DNA of 64,000 nt from Artemia franciscana (taxonomy: Eukaryota > Arthropoda > Branchiopoda > Anostraca > Artemiidae): NCBI RefSeq assembly GCF_032884065.1, contig NC_088881.1, positions 14,656,039 through 14,720,038 on the forward strand, given 5' to 3'. The notes under the pieces are model-generated. The model searched no databases, was not told the DNA's origin, and worked only from the letters and a program-made list of their open reading frames with translations. How positions within the stretch are numbered: position 1 is the stretch's first letter; every line of letters starts with the position of its first letter. Below, in pieces: positions 49,519 through 61,620 of the stretch. A program made the translations under genes and the position numbers.

Positions 49519-51175
49519 GTATGTATGGCACATCAAATGATGATGACGATGAAATAAAAACTTCAAAAACCGAACCTTTGATTGTAAGTCTGACATGTTT
49601 TTCCCCTTTACGGCAAGGGTAAGCTAATGAATTAAATATGGATGACCAAGTTACTTATTTTAAGTCATTTCAAAATTAAATTAGTGATAATTAAAATTGT
49701 ATATCTGATGTTTTTAAATTATTTTCTGATGTTTTTATGCGGTATTTAAAAATCCAGATAGTGCTGGTGGAATTTCATTTTCTTTCTGTCTTGATTTGTG
49801 GCAATGATGTCTAGTGTAGACCTGATCTACCATCAAAAAGAGTAAGCAGAACAAAATTTTCTATTAAATGTGTAAAAAGTGTAGAAAATGATGTCTGTTT
49901 ATAAATAGCAATCAGAATTGAATTCATCGTTGGAGAGGGTGAGTAAGATCTTGTTCACCGTTTGGGAGGGGGAGCCGAAACTGATTTCCCAATGACTAAA
50001 ACTTGGTTTACCGTCAGAAAAGGAAAATAATTTACATTTAAAAAGCAAGCAGAGCTTGGTTCGCCGTCAAATCATTTTTAAAATGTGTGAAGAAAGTTCT
50101 CGTGGAGACACATTTTTCTTCAAATATTTGTCGCGCGTGACCTTTCTAGTTCACGATATGTTTATAATTTTTTTCTAGAAGTTAGTATAGGATCCCTTCT
50201 ATGTAGGTAACCGAGAAAACTAGACTGTCCTTTCATTTAAAAAGGGGAAAATAAATTTTGAATTACTTTTTTGGCTACGAGGCTTGGAATTTGCTGGTCT
50301 TTTTAGCAAATCTTTCTGGTGTATTATTTAACCCTTACCGTGCGGCATTATTACTTCTGAAACTGGAAGAATACTCAAATTGCTTTTCGGTAGTTCCCAA
50401 TGACTGTCTTAGAATTTTTGGTCGGTAGTATGTTGGCCTTGCTCGAGCTAAAATTTTTTTTTTGTGCCTCAAAACTTTAGTTGCAGCACAATATGTTTTA
50501 TTACTTGAAACATCACTAAACTTAGTCCAATGAGTCGCGTTTATTTTACCATATTCTATAAACTCTGGTTTGATCTAGTCATTCAAAAATGCCATCGGTG
50601 ATGCAAATTCTGTTATTCGATTAAATTTCAATTGATGGATTTAAATTTAATCAATTTCACCTATTTGACATAATTTTGTAAATCAGGTTTTTGGATGTTT
50701 ATAATGTTATCCAAATTACTTTTTATTGTACTTCCCTTGCTCTCGGAATTGGTCAACCTTAAGTTATAGTTCATTACCACGAGTTCTTTGATTCTAACAA
50801 TCGCTACTTGTTTGTCGAAGAAGGATGTCCGTCCTCTGTACCCAAAGTTCAATTGTTGGAATTGGATGATTATTTTTTTTTTCTTCAAGACGTGAAGAGG
50901 TAAGTCAGCAACAACAATGCACTTAATAGATCAGATTGTATTTTAGTTTTAATTATTTATTAATTAATTCATTATTTCATTTATTTAAATGATTTGATTA
51001 AAAAACAATTTAATTTGCCACTTTCTTCTAAGTATCTCGGGGATCTAAAATGAAGTCGCTATGAAGTTTAAGGCATGGTTTTCAAGTACTTACTCTTTGG
51101 CATAAAATTTACGTTTTTCAACTTACCGTATTATGCAGAAATTGCCATGTTTTTCAGTTTTAAACTTTATTTTAG
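48965..51175. other. Tom1 intron 5
   Basis: Contains the (TA)n tract at 49430 and, at 50761-50790, GTTATAGTTCATTACCACGAGTTCTTTGATTC-like text similar to the 3' end motif of the palindromic repeats. Nothing else is supported. Confidence 0.45.
49430..49520. repeat. (TA)n tract in intron 5
   Basis: ~90-bp TA run with a CATATATATATATATGTATG end. No hairpin or Helitron end is next to it, unlike those at 28-41 kb. Confidence 0.9.
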
Positions 51176-51400
51176 ACAGTGCAGACTGTGACGCCACCAT
51201 CAAAGCCAAGCCCAGTGTCCCCTGTTAGACAAATGCCTGAGCCATCTGCCACCCCAGGACCCGTCACCCTTTCAGTTGAAGCTGCCGCAAAACTAAGAAA
51301 AGAACTTGACGCTGTTGAAGCAAACATCACTGTTTTCTCAGATATGCTTCAGTCCCTTGAACCTGGAAAAGAGTCTGCAGAAGACTGGGAGCTGATGCAG
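51176..51400 (+). CDS. Tom1: Tom1 exon 6 (proline-rich linker and first GAT helix)
   Basis: Encodes residues 180-254. A Pro/Ser-rich linker (PPSKPSPVSPVRQMPEPSA) is followed from about residue 218 by the first GAT helix, EAAAKLRKELDAVEANITVF, then SDMLQSLEPGKESAEDWELMQ. The GAT domain of TOM1 binds Tollip and ubiquitin. The acceptor TTTTAG ends at 51175; the donor GTAAAT begins at 51401. Both ends are on codon boundaries (75 codons). The last 14 bases and the donor are repeated 951 bp downstream, on the other side of an inserted repeat (see findings). Confidence 0.93.
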
Positions 51401-51434
51401 GTAAATACTAAGGATACCTTATCTTTTTAAGTTA
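51387..51434 (+). repeat. Exon 6 end with splice donor, original copy of a duplicated segment
   Basis: GGGAGCTGATGCAG|GTAAATACTAAGG... is repeated at 52338-52387 as GGGAGCTGATGCAG|GTGAATACTGAGG..., continuing with ATA(C/T)C and TTATCTTTT. 14 of 14 exonic bases and the GT are shared. The intervening 900 bases are mostly an inserted repeat. Confidence 0.85.
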
Positions 51435-51450
51435 CTAAATGAAAAAAGCG

Positions 51451-52305
51451 AGTTTTTTTTTAACTGAAAGTAAGGAGCGACATTAAAACTTTGAACGAAC
51501 AAAAATTGTTCCCTATATGAAAGGGACTGTCCCCTTCTCAATGCCCTACTCTTTACGCTAAAGTTTGACTCTTTCTCACAACTCTACTTTTAAAAAAAAT
51601 AAAAATTATTATTCCATATATGAAAGCGGCGTTCTCCTCCTCAACGCCCCGCTCTTTACGCTAAAGCTTTTTATTTTAAAAAAGTGGAGTTGTAAGAGAG
51701 ACTCAAACTTCAGCGTAAAGAGCGGGGCATCTGTATGCTTCCCGATAATCTATACTATGTGTAAACAACGGGCAAAGCTCATAACTTGCAGGACATCCCC
51801 AGAGGACTAGGGACTGTGGGCTTAGCTGTCTTCCAATTATTTTGGTCACTTAAAAAGCGCACTAGAACTTTTAACATCCGTTAGAATGAGCCCTCTCTTG
51901 ACATTCTAGGACCACTTGGTCGATACGATCACCCCAGGTAAAAAAAAAAAAAACAAATAAACACTCATCCGTGATCTTTCTTCTGGCAAAAAATACAAAA
52001 TTCCACATTTTTGCAAATAGGAGCTTGAAACCTCTACAGTAGGGTTCTCTGATACGCTAAATTTTAATCATTCTATGACTTTTAGAGGGTGTTTCCCCCT
52101 TTTTTCGAAAATAAGTTAAATTTTCTCAGGCTCGTATCTTTTGATGGGTAAGACTAAACTTGACGAAACTTGTATATTTAAAATCAGCATAAAAATCAGA
52201 TTCTTTTGATGTATATATTGGTGTCAAAATTCCGTTTTTTAGAGTTTTGGTTACTATTGAGCCGGGTCGGTCCTTACTACATTTTGTTACCACGAACTGT
52301 TTGAT
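51451..52305. mobile_element. Palindromic-family repeat insertion in intron 6
   Basis: Starts AACTGAAAGTAAGGAGCGAC and ends ACCACGAACTGTTTGAT like the composite at 42176-44860. It includes an inner palindrome (51530-51740, TTTACGCTAAAG inverted as CAGCGTAAAGAGCG) and TAGGACCACTTGGTCGATACGAT. Non-coding; class unknown. Confidence 0.7.
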
Positions 52306-52337
52306 TTGAATTACCGTTATTAGAGATAACGCTGTTA

Positions 52338-52387
52338 GGGAGCTGATGCAGGTGAATACTGAGGATATCTTTATCTTTTAACGTTAT
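52338..52387 (+). pseudogene. Second copy of the exon 6 end and donor
   Basis: Contains the last 14 exonic bases (coding GELMQ-like instead of WELMQ) and a GTGAAT donor. No acceptor-linked coding precedes it and the upstream 30 bases do not match exon 6, so it is a partial duplicate rather than an alternative exon. Confidence 0.75.
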
Positions 52388-52614
52388 TAGGATAACCACT
52401 TCCGCTTCAGAGATATATAATGTAAAAGTTTTTGGACGATAACTATGCATGCATTTTACCTCAACTCAAAAAGTTCGTGGTACTGCAGGTTTTTTAGTAT
52501 TTCGTTGTCCTGGAAGGCCAAACTCCAGCACCTCGTGGTGCTAAAGTGGTTCGGTATGCTGAAAATCAAGCTGTTTGTGATGGAAACACAGGTAAAAGTG
52601 TTGTTAGTTAAATA

Positions 52615-54790
52615 TACCATTTAAAGAAAATAATGAGTTATATGAAGCTTACCGAAATAAGTTGAATACTGTTTTAAGAAATAAAAAAAAGAAATACTTT
52701 GAGAAGAATTTTAAAGAGATGGAAGGATGCCCTAGAAAGACTTGGGGATAAGTAAAAGAAGTGATTGAATTAAAAACAAATAGTGTTTCCTGTTCAATTA
52801 ATTAGTGCAAAGGGCGAGACTTTAAACTTGGAAGATGATATATGTAATGAATTTCAGATTTATTTTTCAAATATTGGTCCAAATCTAGCTAAGTCAATTG
52901 TACCTGATATTAGTGCTCTGACGCATGAATTTTTACTGAGGGACCAAATTGATGTACCTCTTCATCTTAAACTTGTAACAGTTGATGAAATTAAACAAAT
53001 TATTTATGGGCTACGTAGTACCTCATCTGGTAATGATCAAATCACTTTACAAACTCTTAAGTTTATATTCCCTATTACATCTCAAGTTTTATGTGAATTG
53101 ATTAACAAGTGCTTTCGTCAAGGGAAATTTCCAGATTGTTTTAAAGTTGCCTGTGTAACCCCAATTCATAAGGGTGTTATCAAAACTGACCCAGGAAATT
53201 ACAGACCGATAAATATTTTACCCACACTTTCCCGCGTTTTAGAGAAGTGTTTTAGTACTAGAATGATGAGTTTTTTTTGGAGGATCATAAGTTACTGGTA
53301 GAGACACAACTTAAGTTCTGTAGGAAAAGAACAACGGAACAGGCAGTGATTTATTTGACAATTATTATCAATTAGGCATTAGATAAAGGTTTTAAAGTCG
53401 GTGCTGTATTTTTAGATCTGATAAAATCTTTGGACATGATGGACCATGAACCTCTTCTTAAAAAGTGTGAGGTGAATGGTCTGGGGTAAAAGTATCGAAC
53501 TTTTTAAGAAGTTCTTAAGCAATCGTTATCAGCATGTTCAACTAAATGATCTTCCTCAGGAGTAAAACTGGTTGAAATAGGTGTTCCGCGAGGATCAGTT
53601 CTTGGTCATATGTTACTCTTGATATTTATAAATGATTTACCAAATTGTCTAAATAATTTTTGCTACAGAATAAATGAACTAACGGTTAACCCCACTAATG
53701 AAACAGTTTTGCTTTTTGCTGATGACACACAGCTATGACGGCGCAGCTGCTTAAGAAGTCAATGAGGGAATTTGTTGACAAAGTTGTAACCTGGCTGATG
53801 ATAATTAAACTAAGGATAAATATAGGCGAGTCTAATTTTGTCATTTTCTCACGATCGCCGAACTTTTACTCATGGATGAAGGGACTAAATATGTCTAATG
53901 GAGTTATAAAACGGACTGCTTCTTTTAAATTACTTGGGATTTTAATTGATGAAACTTTAATTTTTATTCAGCATGTAACTTAAACTAGTAAAATTCTAGA
54001 AAGAAATATAGGTATAATGAAGAAACTCCACCATTTTTCCTAAATCTGTCCTCCGCCATCTTTATCTTTCTCTTATACACCCGTATATACTTTATTGTTC
54101 AAGTATTTGGCTCTTCACTTTTCCATCTATCCTTAAACCAATAAGAGTTCAACAAAATCATGCAGTTAGGCTTTTAGCAGGGATTCCTCCTCGTCAGTCT
54201 GTTCGGGAATTTTACCCAACCTTGAAAATTTTGTCAGCTTTGGGCCTCTGTGAATTTTACGTATTGTGGTTTATTTTGGATTACTGCAGGATATTCAACC
54301 ACGCTATTTTAGTGATTTATTTTGCGTTAGGTCTTATGTTCATTCATATGATACAAAAGGTAGTGTTGATTTAAGTGTACTTAAAGGCATTTCTTCCGGT
54401 TCATGTTTTTCTGTTTTATATAGAGGTACACGGAAATGTAATAGTTTGACGAGTAATATGAGGAGTACTGAAGACCCCGTTATATTTCGGAAAACCATTA
54501 AGGAACTGCTTTTTTGTAGAATATGAGTTTTGATTCATTCATTTTCTTTATTTATTGTGGGGGGTATGATGATATGTAGTTCCCAGAGGAAAGTAAAGGA
54601 ATTATTTTTTTACATATATTTATAATTGAGTGTGGTGTTATTAGTGGTGTCGGTGGGCCAGTGTTCTTTTATTTTCATGGATTTTGTTTTCTCTCTCTCC
54701 CCCTTGGACAAGCTTTGCTTTTTAGGGGAGGTAGTAACCATCTTTGTTTATTACCTGTTTAATGAATAAATTCTTCTTTCTCTCTCTAAA
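52615..54790 (+). mobile_element. LINE relic (jockey/CR1-like) in intron 6
   Basis: Begins in a basic linker (NNELYEAYRNKLN-like, 52640-52700), then an RT with VTVDEIKQIIYGLRSTSSGN, CVTPIHKG, DPGNYRPINILPTLSRVLEK (52980-53260), AVFLDLIKSLDMMDH (motif A, 53405), GVPRGSVLG (motif B, 53580) and FADDTQL (motif C, 53718). A C-terminal part runs to 54526. The 3' end has TTGGACAAGCTTTGCTTTTT and AATAAATTCTTC with a CT-rich tail. Frameshifts and stops separate the parts; the catalytic FADD is intact. Confidence 0.85.
52783..53301 (+). pseudogene. RT N-terminal half of the intron-6 LINE
   Basis: 172 open codons with the fingers-domain motifs VDEIKQIIYGLRSTSSGND (KAxGxD-like), FPDCFKVACVTPIHKG and NYRPINILP. 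The frame is lost at 53301 by a frameshift just before motif A. Confidence 0.85.
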
Positions 54791-56103
54791 AAGAAGCTGC
54801 CGGTCCTGCTGTATCGATTGGATAAATTGCTAGATTATTTCTTTTGATTATTCATGTTTGTTCAAAATACCATTTTACTCTCACTTTCATCTAATATAGT
54901 AATACCAAACTGCTGTTTATCGGTGCTTTTTTGATGGAAATATTCAATATACAAGGGTTTCCCCAAACTGTAGTTCGTGGTTTCCCTTTGGAGTATATGA
55001 GCAAAACTCGAGATATCTACGGAATATTCTTATTACAATAATATTACATATTAGAATATAGAACATAATTTAGAATATAAAAATAATATATTTATTAAAA
55101 GAATACTAAATAAGTGTATTAAAACATAAACGATTTTCTTATTAAAAAATTCAATAAAATATTAAAATCTGCATCTTTGGCATCATCATTTTTTATAGCT
55201 TTGTTTCTTCTGTTTGATGTGAAAGATAAAATACAATACAATACAGTGTGAGTCACATGTTGACAAGAATCATTTAATAAAAATAGCTATCGTAATTAAG
55301 GCTATTGCTACAACTAATTTACGCTATCATTTACAACATATTAACCACTAAGTACAATTTTTTTCACTTGAAAAAGAGGAACGAAGGAACCACTGAAACG
55401 ATTAGTTCTGCAGTGCAATGGTTCAAGCTTGTTCTTGTGGCGTGGGTTCGGTTGACTGCAGTGGCGAGGAGTAGTAGGGAACAGTTTTCAGTTGCAGGCG
55501 GTAAGTATTGCTACTGAACTGTGAATTCGAGCTTAGCCATGATACTAATGCATGAAAGGTAATGTCATTATCATTCAGCACAAGAGTATTTGCCTAGTAT
55601 GGAAGACGCAATGGTTTTAAATTCTCTGATGGTTCATTACAGTGTACGTTTTCCTGGATAAAAAATGGAGCCATCGGTATCGGAGAAACATTTTTTGGGC
55701 ACATGATGCCATTAATAGTAAGTTGAGATGTATTGTTAAAACGGCTCATTGGCCTATAACTACATTCAAGGAAAAAAGCGATGTGCTGTTCACAGTTTGT
55801 CGTTATGCTGTTTGCATTGTCGTTATGTGTTGTAATACCTTTAGGTGGTGTAATATCTTTTGGTGTGTGTTTATCTTCAATAAAGAAAGGGACTAAAAGT
55901 CACTAAAACTGAAAAAATAAAATGTTTTTTTTTGTGCTTTAGACGCTGGGAGACAGTTTTTCTAGTGTTCCTGAACTAAAGATATATTTTTCCACCAACA
56001 TATGTTTTTTCACTTATTTAATTTCTCATCAAGTACCTCCTTTACTGTATTACAAGTTTTGGAATTTATGTTTCTATATACCTTATGTATTTTCTTTTTC
56101 CAG
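54791..56103. other. End of intron 6
   Basis: AT-rich, with repeated TTAGAATATA blocks near 55040-55100. Open frames at 55305 and 55642 show no similarity to known proteins. Confidence 0.4.
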
Positions 56104-56228
56104 GGACTTTATGGTACATGTCGTCAAATGCAACGTCGCCTGATTGGCCTAGTAAATCGAGTTGCTAATGAAGATCTAACTGGAGTTCTTCTTAAACTTA
56201 ACGATGATCTTAACAATATTTTCTTAAG
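56104..56228 (+). CDS. Tom1: Tom1 exon 7 (GAT domain helices 2-3)
   Basis: Encodes residues 255-295: GLYGTCRQMQRRLIGLVNR then VANEDLTGVLLKLNDDLNNI and FL. This is the core of the GAT three-helix bundle (human ELNRTCRAMQQRV..IANEQLTEELL..NDNLNNVFLRHERF). The LNDDLNNIFLR motif is diagnostic of TOM1/GGA-type GAT domains. The acceptor TTTTCCAG ends at 56103; the donor GTATTT follows AG at 56229. The two leftover bases AG combine with A of exon 8 to give Arg. Confidence 0.95.
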
Positions 56229-56379
56229 GTATTTTTTTTTAATTTGATTCGTTTGTCATTATTGTTTGTTTATTGGTGAACGTCATAAAAAATGAGACAG
56301 AGTAAAATAAAAGAAAAAGTCACAAAAAAACATAAATTACAAGCAACAAAAAAGAATTACTGCTTTTTTATTCGCACTG

Positions 56380-57520
56380 ATTCATTTTAGTGAAGCCTAA
56401 CTTTGCGATTCTGTTTTGAAATTCGTCTAGCAACTGAGACTTTGGTATTACCTTCAATTTAGTAACAGTTTGTGAGCTCCTCTACCACGGAGTCAGGCGA
56501 AGTCGATGCTAAGCAAATCAGCTAAACATCTTTCGTATTTTTAGATGATCAGTTTTTGCTAACAGTTTCCAAAAGAGGGTGGCGTAAATAATATGAGGAA
56601 GGGCAAGGGTATTATAAAGGCTAGCAAAAAGTGTCCAGTTAAACCGAAGTTTACATTGGCCAATAGAGGCGTAAGATGCTAAAGTTAGACGTTTTAGTTG
56701 CTCATGGCTTACGGGTGTGGTGGATAGTGGAACCTATGAGGAGGCAGAGAAAAAAAAAGGTGATCAACTGGATGGACACAGTTATTCACGAGAGATATAA
56801 AGGAAACTGGTCAAACGAACAAGGATGATCTCGAATTTTACTGGGTTGAGTCGTTATCCAAATGTTTGGTATTCAGCTTGAAGAATTTCTAAAAATTATG
56901 TGATCTGTAGGCGAGTCTGGCTAGTATTCAAAATGTTGTCAGCATAGCATAGCAAAAATTGATTAATCGGGAAATCCATGAAGATGGACAAAGATCTTCA
57001 GTGTCGATATAAGATGGTAGTTTCATACAAATTCGAATAGAACAGGTGACAAGAGAATGTATTCTGTGTTTAGCAGCTTTTAAAAGTGCACTGGGTGGAC
57101 AAAAGAGTCAAAGGCGCGTTTAATGTCATTCCAGCAAGAACAAGTCTCTCCAGAAGCATCGATTAGAATATTAGCGATTGGAGCTAGGGCATCAACACAT
57201 CGTGACCATCGCTTAAAACTGAACTGATTCGGAGGACGGTGATCAGAATAAAAGATGAGCATTGGAGTCTTGATTTTTCTTTTTTTGAAATGGAGGTGAT
57301 ATCTCCACTGAAGAAGTAGGAGAGAACTATTCCTTGGTTGAATACTATCTGCATAAGATGGAAGAGATGCACCGTGAGGAGTTTGCCACCATGTTTTAGA
57401 ATCAACACTGAACGAGAAATTCCATTTTAGCTTTTGAATGGCATCTTTTATGGACTTCCAACAACACAGTCGGTGTCTAGATGAGCGGCTAGAAATTTTA
57501 GTGTTTCTAAACATTAAACT
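56380..57520 (-). mobile_element. LINE RT fragment, reverse orientation, in intron 7
   Basis: Minus strand: NDIKRAFDSFVHPVHF (motif A region, 57080-57150) in a 144-codon open frame with YSDHRPPNQFSFKRW upstream. Farther on, in broken frames, are SYASIGQCKLRFN, SLYNTLALPHIIYAT, FWKLLAKTDH and LLDEFQNRIAKLGF (56400-56720), a C-terminal thumb-like region. No 3' tail is recognised. The clade is uncertain. Confidence 0.7.
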
Positions 57521-58309
57521 AATGAATTTTTAATGTTTAGCTCGAGAAAAGTTTAGACTTCATTCTTCTAGTCAGTTTATTTTTCCCAATAACTTCTTCT
57601 TTATGTTATGTTAATGACTCCTTTCCTGTGACTCCTTGTTTCACGTAGTTATGTCTGACAAAGTCCACCTGGGGATCTGCCTTTGTTGTTGCGGTGCCTG
57701 GTAGGCACAGAGTAAGATATTGTATCATCAAGTGACAATATATTCAGGCCGTGTTTGGTAAAAAAAAATTTGAATGTAAGTCACATCCAATATTAGGATT
57801 TTTATTAACTATTAAGTCATTTATATTCTTAGGCATAGGTTGATTGTAGGACTCGTCGATTTAGAGATTTGTGATTTTTCCTGCACTTTAAGCTTTAGCA
57901 TGTGTGACCAGTAGTTTTTTTTTATCAAAACAGAAAGCACTTGTGATCAGTAGCAGTTGCACTATGCTTGGAACATAGTGAATTATCTTTGGCGTATAAG
58001 TCTATTATACACTAATGTATAGTTTATTGAGTTGGTTTGGAAGGTGATCAATCATATCCCAGTTAAAGCAGTCACGTGGTAAAAATACAAAAAAGGCAAA
58101 TTTTTCAATTTGTAGGCGTTCCTACCCAATTTTCACTGAATCTGTAAGAAACGTTTATTATTCGCTTTGTGTCAGGAAATATAATTTCAGTGTGCGTTTC
58201 TCGAAACGCCAAGCTGTTTTCGTACGTTTAGGGATGAGTAGTTTGAGCCAATGCTAAGTGTTGCCTATAGTAAAGAGCCTCAAGGCTTCAATGTTTCATT
58301 ATTATTATT
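57521..58309. other. Intron 7, unannotated
   Basis: No recognisable gene or element; an (ATT)n run is present at 58298-58312. Confidence 0.45.
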
Positions 58310-60250
58310 ATTTTTCCAGAGGCACTTCATATGGAAGGGCTGACTGCATACGCTTCGGAAGGGACTCATTTGATTGAAAATCCAAAGTTTTAGTTCCCTT
58401 TTAAGAGTTGAAACTGATTGGAGGGCAACTACCCCCTCCTCTAAGGCCCTTCTTTCCCCAAATGCATCCGATCAAAATCTTTTTAGCCATTTTATTATAA
58501 ATAGTACAAAGGTCAAATAACTATGCCTCCAGGGTTGACAACCCCCCCAGTCCCCAGGACAAGGGTTGTAAGTTATGCAAGTTGCTCATTGCTAACATAT
58601 AAGGTGTTTATTAAAGTGGTGTTCGTATAAACTTCGGAGGAGGTTCATTCGATTTGAAGTCGAAAGTTTTAGTTCCCTTTTTAAGAGTCAAACGTGATTG
58701 GAGGGCAACCAACCTCCCTCCCCCCGAACCATGCCTATTTTTCCAAATGCTTCCGGTCAAAATTTTTAGACAGTTTTTTTTTGTTCAAAATAGTTCAAAG
58801 GTCAAATAACTATGGTTCCGGGTTTGATAAATCCCAGTCCTCGGGGCAAGGGCTATAAGTCACACTAGTTGCCATTGTTAACATATAAGGCTATTATGGA
58901 AGGGGCGATCATATAAACTTTGGAAGATGCTCTTTTGATTTGAAATCGAAAGTTCGGGTGCCCTTTTTAAGAGTCAAAAGTGGTCAAAAGGTAACCAGCC
59001 CCCCTGCGCTTTTCCCTGAATTCTTCCAATCAAAATATTTAGATAACCATTTTATTCCAAATAGTCCAAAAGTCAAAAAACATAACTCAGTGGTTGACAA
59101 AACCCTTACAGCCCCCGGATCAAAGTCTGTAACAATGTAAGTTTTCCATTGTTAACAATAAGGTTTTTTCTGGGAAGTGGTGGTCTTATAAACTTTTGAG
59201 GGGACTCCTTCGATTGGAAATCAATAGTTTTAGTTCCTTAAGTGAACGACTAAGGACATTAAGTCGAAAATTGGAAGGTGTTTTGAGGAAATGTTGAAGA
59301 GAGATTTTAAGTTTACCAGCCCCCCTCCCTCCTCCTTTTAGGCCCCCTTCTACTCAATACTGATCGAAATTTTGGAATCGTCATTTTGCTTAAACTAATC
59401 GAAATGTCTATTAGCTATACCTCAGGAATATCAGGTCCCCTTAGCCTCCGGGCATGGTTTGTAAAATGTGCAATTTGTACGTTTTTTGCTTGCAAAATTT
59501 ATCATTAGGAAAATGGGAGATACTTGATTCTGGGTTCCGAAAAGGCTAAGTGCATTAAGATGAAACTCTGGAGAATGTTGAGGGGTGTGTTATAATAAAT
59601 CAAAAGGCACTACATGCAACCAGTTTATCATAAAGGAGGAACTGCAATATTTCTGGAACGGCTGAGGGTGTTAAGTTGAAAATTTCAGGGGATACTGATT
59701 GGGACGTTAAAGAGCTACCGGAGGGTAATTCTGCCCTCATCACTGATCAAATTTTGAAAAATTTAATTTCTTCAAAATATTCAAAAGTTCTATTAACTAT
59801 GGCTCCGGGGATGCAACGTTCCACACATCCTCTAGGGTAAGGATTGTTTATTTATGCAGTTTGCCCCTTTTTAATATAGGATTTATCTCCCCCTCTCTTA
59901 CTTTTCGATTCTCTCCTTAATACTGATGGAGATGTTAAAAAACCATTTCATTCAGAATAGTCACAGCATCTAATAGCTGAGCCTTTGCGATGTTATGTCC
60001 CCGCAGCCCCCAGGGCGAGGAATGTAAATTATGAAATTTGTCCATATTTTACATGCAGGATTTATCAGTATGATCCCAGTATTTGATCCTGGATTCATCC
60101 AAAAAGAGTAAGGGTGCTGATGCAAAATTTCGGGAAATGTTGAGGGGCATGTGGAGTTAAGTTAAAAGAAACTATATGTATTCAAGTCAAAAAATCAAAA
60201 ATGCATATCCGTAATATCTTAGGAACAGGTGGGGGGATTAATTTGAAACT
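58310..60250. repeat. Tandem block of diverged ~290-bp repeats
   Basis: A block of the form TCAAATAACTATG-CTCC-GGG...CCCAG-CC-CGGGGCAAGG...AAGTT-TGCA recurs near 58513, 58801, 59067, 59400, 59786 and 59960. Each is followed by CATT(G/A)TTAACATATAAGG-like spacers and a GAAAGTTTTAGTTCCC phrase. It is the inverse of the 20.0-21.3 kb block. No coding frames of note. Confidence 0.65.
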
Positions 60251-60519
60251 TTCAGGGTCACTACTACTACACCTACTATTGCGGTTGGAAATTAGACTGG
60301 CTGTGATTGTAACTGTGACTACTTGCCACTGTGACTGCTTGCAACTGCTACTACATCTATTTGTGACTACTTTCAGGGGATGTTGAACTTTGAAATTTTA
60401 TGTTGAAAAAAAGATCACTTTGATGGAACTTTGATTTGAAAAAAACTGATGTTGAAAAAGCAAGTTAAAAAAATAAGCATGAAACTTCGGCAATGAAAAA
60501 TGAGCAGAAAATAATTAAA

Positions 60520-61620
60520 AAAAAACTTTCTAAAAAAGAAGTTTTTCAAAGAAAATTAAAGAGCCATTTTAAACTTAGACAAGCAGAAATAAATTCCTAT
60601 AATAACTCAAACTCAAAACGACCAGAAACTATATCAGATAATCAATGAAATACAAATCAAATAGAAATTAAATACATAGTCGTTGCAAAGAAACATACAA
60701 CAGGTACTAATATAACTCAACAAAGAAATCTTAAAACGAGTAAGACTTCAATTGAATCATCATATCAAACTTAAGACGAGCAAATATCGCTTCAAACAAG
60801 AGTTTAGCTACTGCCCTCTTCCCTAACTTTAAAAGTCTAAAGCCTACTGCGTCATTTGCGCTTTACTGAAAATGAATTATGCTACAAATTTTTTCTTTTT
60901 TACTTGCAACATTGAAAATAAAAATTACAGTGACATAAAATCTTGAACTGCTGAGCTTTCAGCAATTAATATCATTATATACCAAATATTCGGTTGAAAC
61001 AAAAGATTGTTTCCTATTCAGACACAAAGAGCAAGATTGTAACGAAGTCTCTGAAAAGCCTACTGCGTCTGAAAAGCCTACTGCGTCATTTGCGCTTTAC
61101 TGAAAATGAATTATGCTACAAATTTCTTCTTTTTTACTTGCAACATTGAAAATAAAAATTACAGTGACATAAAATCTTGAACTGCTGAGCTTTCAGCAAT
61201 TAATATCATTATATACCAAATATTCGGTTTAATTTTCTTAGGTCTTTCTATGGATTGTTCAAGACACGTAGATTTTTCAGTAAAACGCAAATGACGCAGT
61301 AGGTTTCAGACTTTGACAGTTAGGGAAGGTGGCAGTAGTCTAGTGATTTTTTTTTCTTTTTAGACTTGATTTGCATATTCAGTTTAATTTTTACTCGTTT
61401 GAAGATTTATTTGTTCATTTATTGTCACTACCTGTTATGTTTGTTCGCTATGATTGTTTATTTAATTTTTGTTCGTTTTGGGTTTCATTTATTCTTTGCT
61501 AGTAATTTCTGGTCGTTTTGAGTTTGAATTATTCTAGAAATTTATTTCTGCTGATCTCAAATTTAATATCGCTCTTTACTTTTCTGTGAAGAAACTTCTT
61601 TTTCTGAAAAGTTAAGAGTT
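60520..61620. repeat. Fold-back element with ~250-bp arms and an inner direct duplication
   Basis: 60520-60780 (AGAAGTTTTTCAAAGAAAA, CTCAAAACGACCAGAAA) is the inverse of 61370-61620 (TTTCTGGTCGTTTTGAG, AAGAAACTTCTTTTTCTG). Next to the arms, CTACTGCGTCATTTGCG (60845) is the inverse of CGCAAATGACGCAGTAG (61286). The interior holds the direct duplication described separately. Confidence 0.75.
60841..61228. repeat. Near-identical direct duplication of ~150 bp
   Basis: 60845-60990 and 61077-61228 both run from CCTACTGCGTCATTTGCGC to ATACCAAATATTCGGTT with one or two differences. The insert between them (about 61002-61056) is also found at 62284-62340. Confidence 0.9.

Noticed and set aside
52498-52591. 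Extra Tom1 exon between exons 6 and 7
   Set aside because: Its phase (94 nt) would break the GAT reading frame, while direct joining of exon 6 to exon 7 matches the family.
52783-53301. Host gene encoding a reverse-transcriptase-like protein
   Set aside because: It is the RT of a degenerate LINE with a 3' tail; frameshifts interrupt it.
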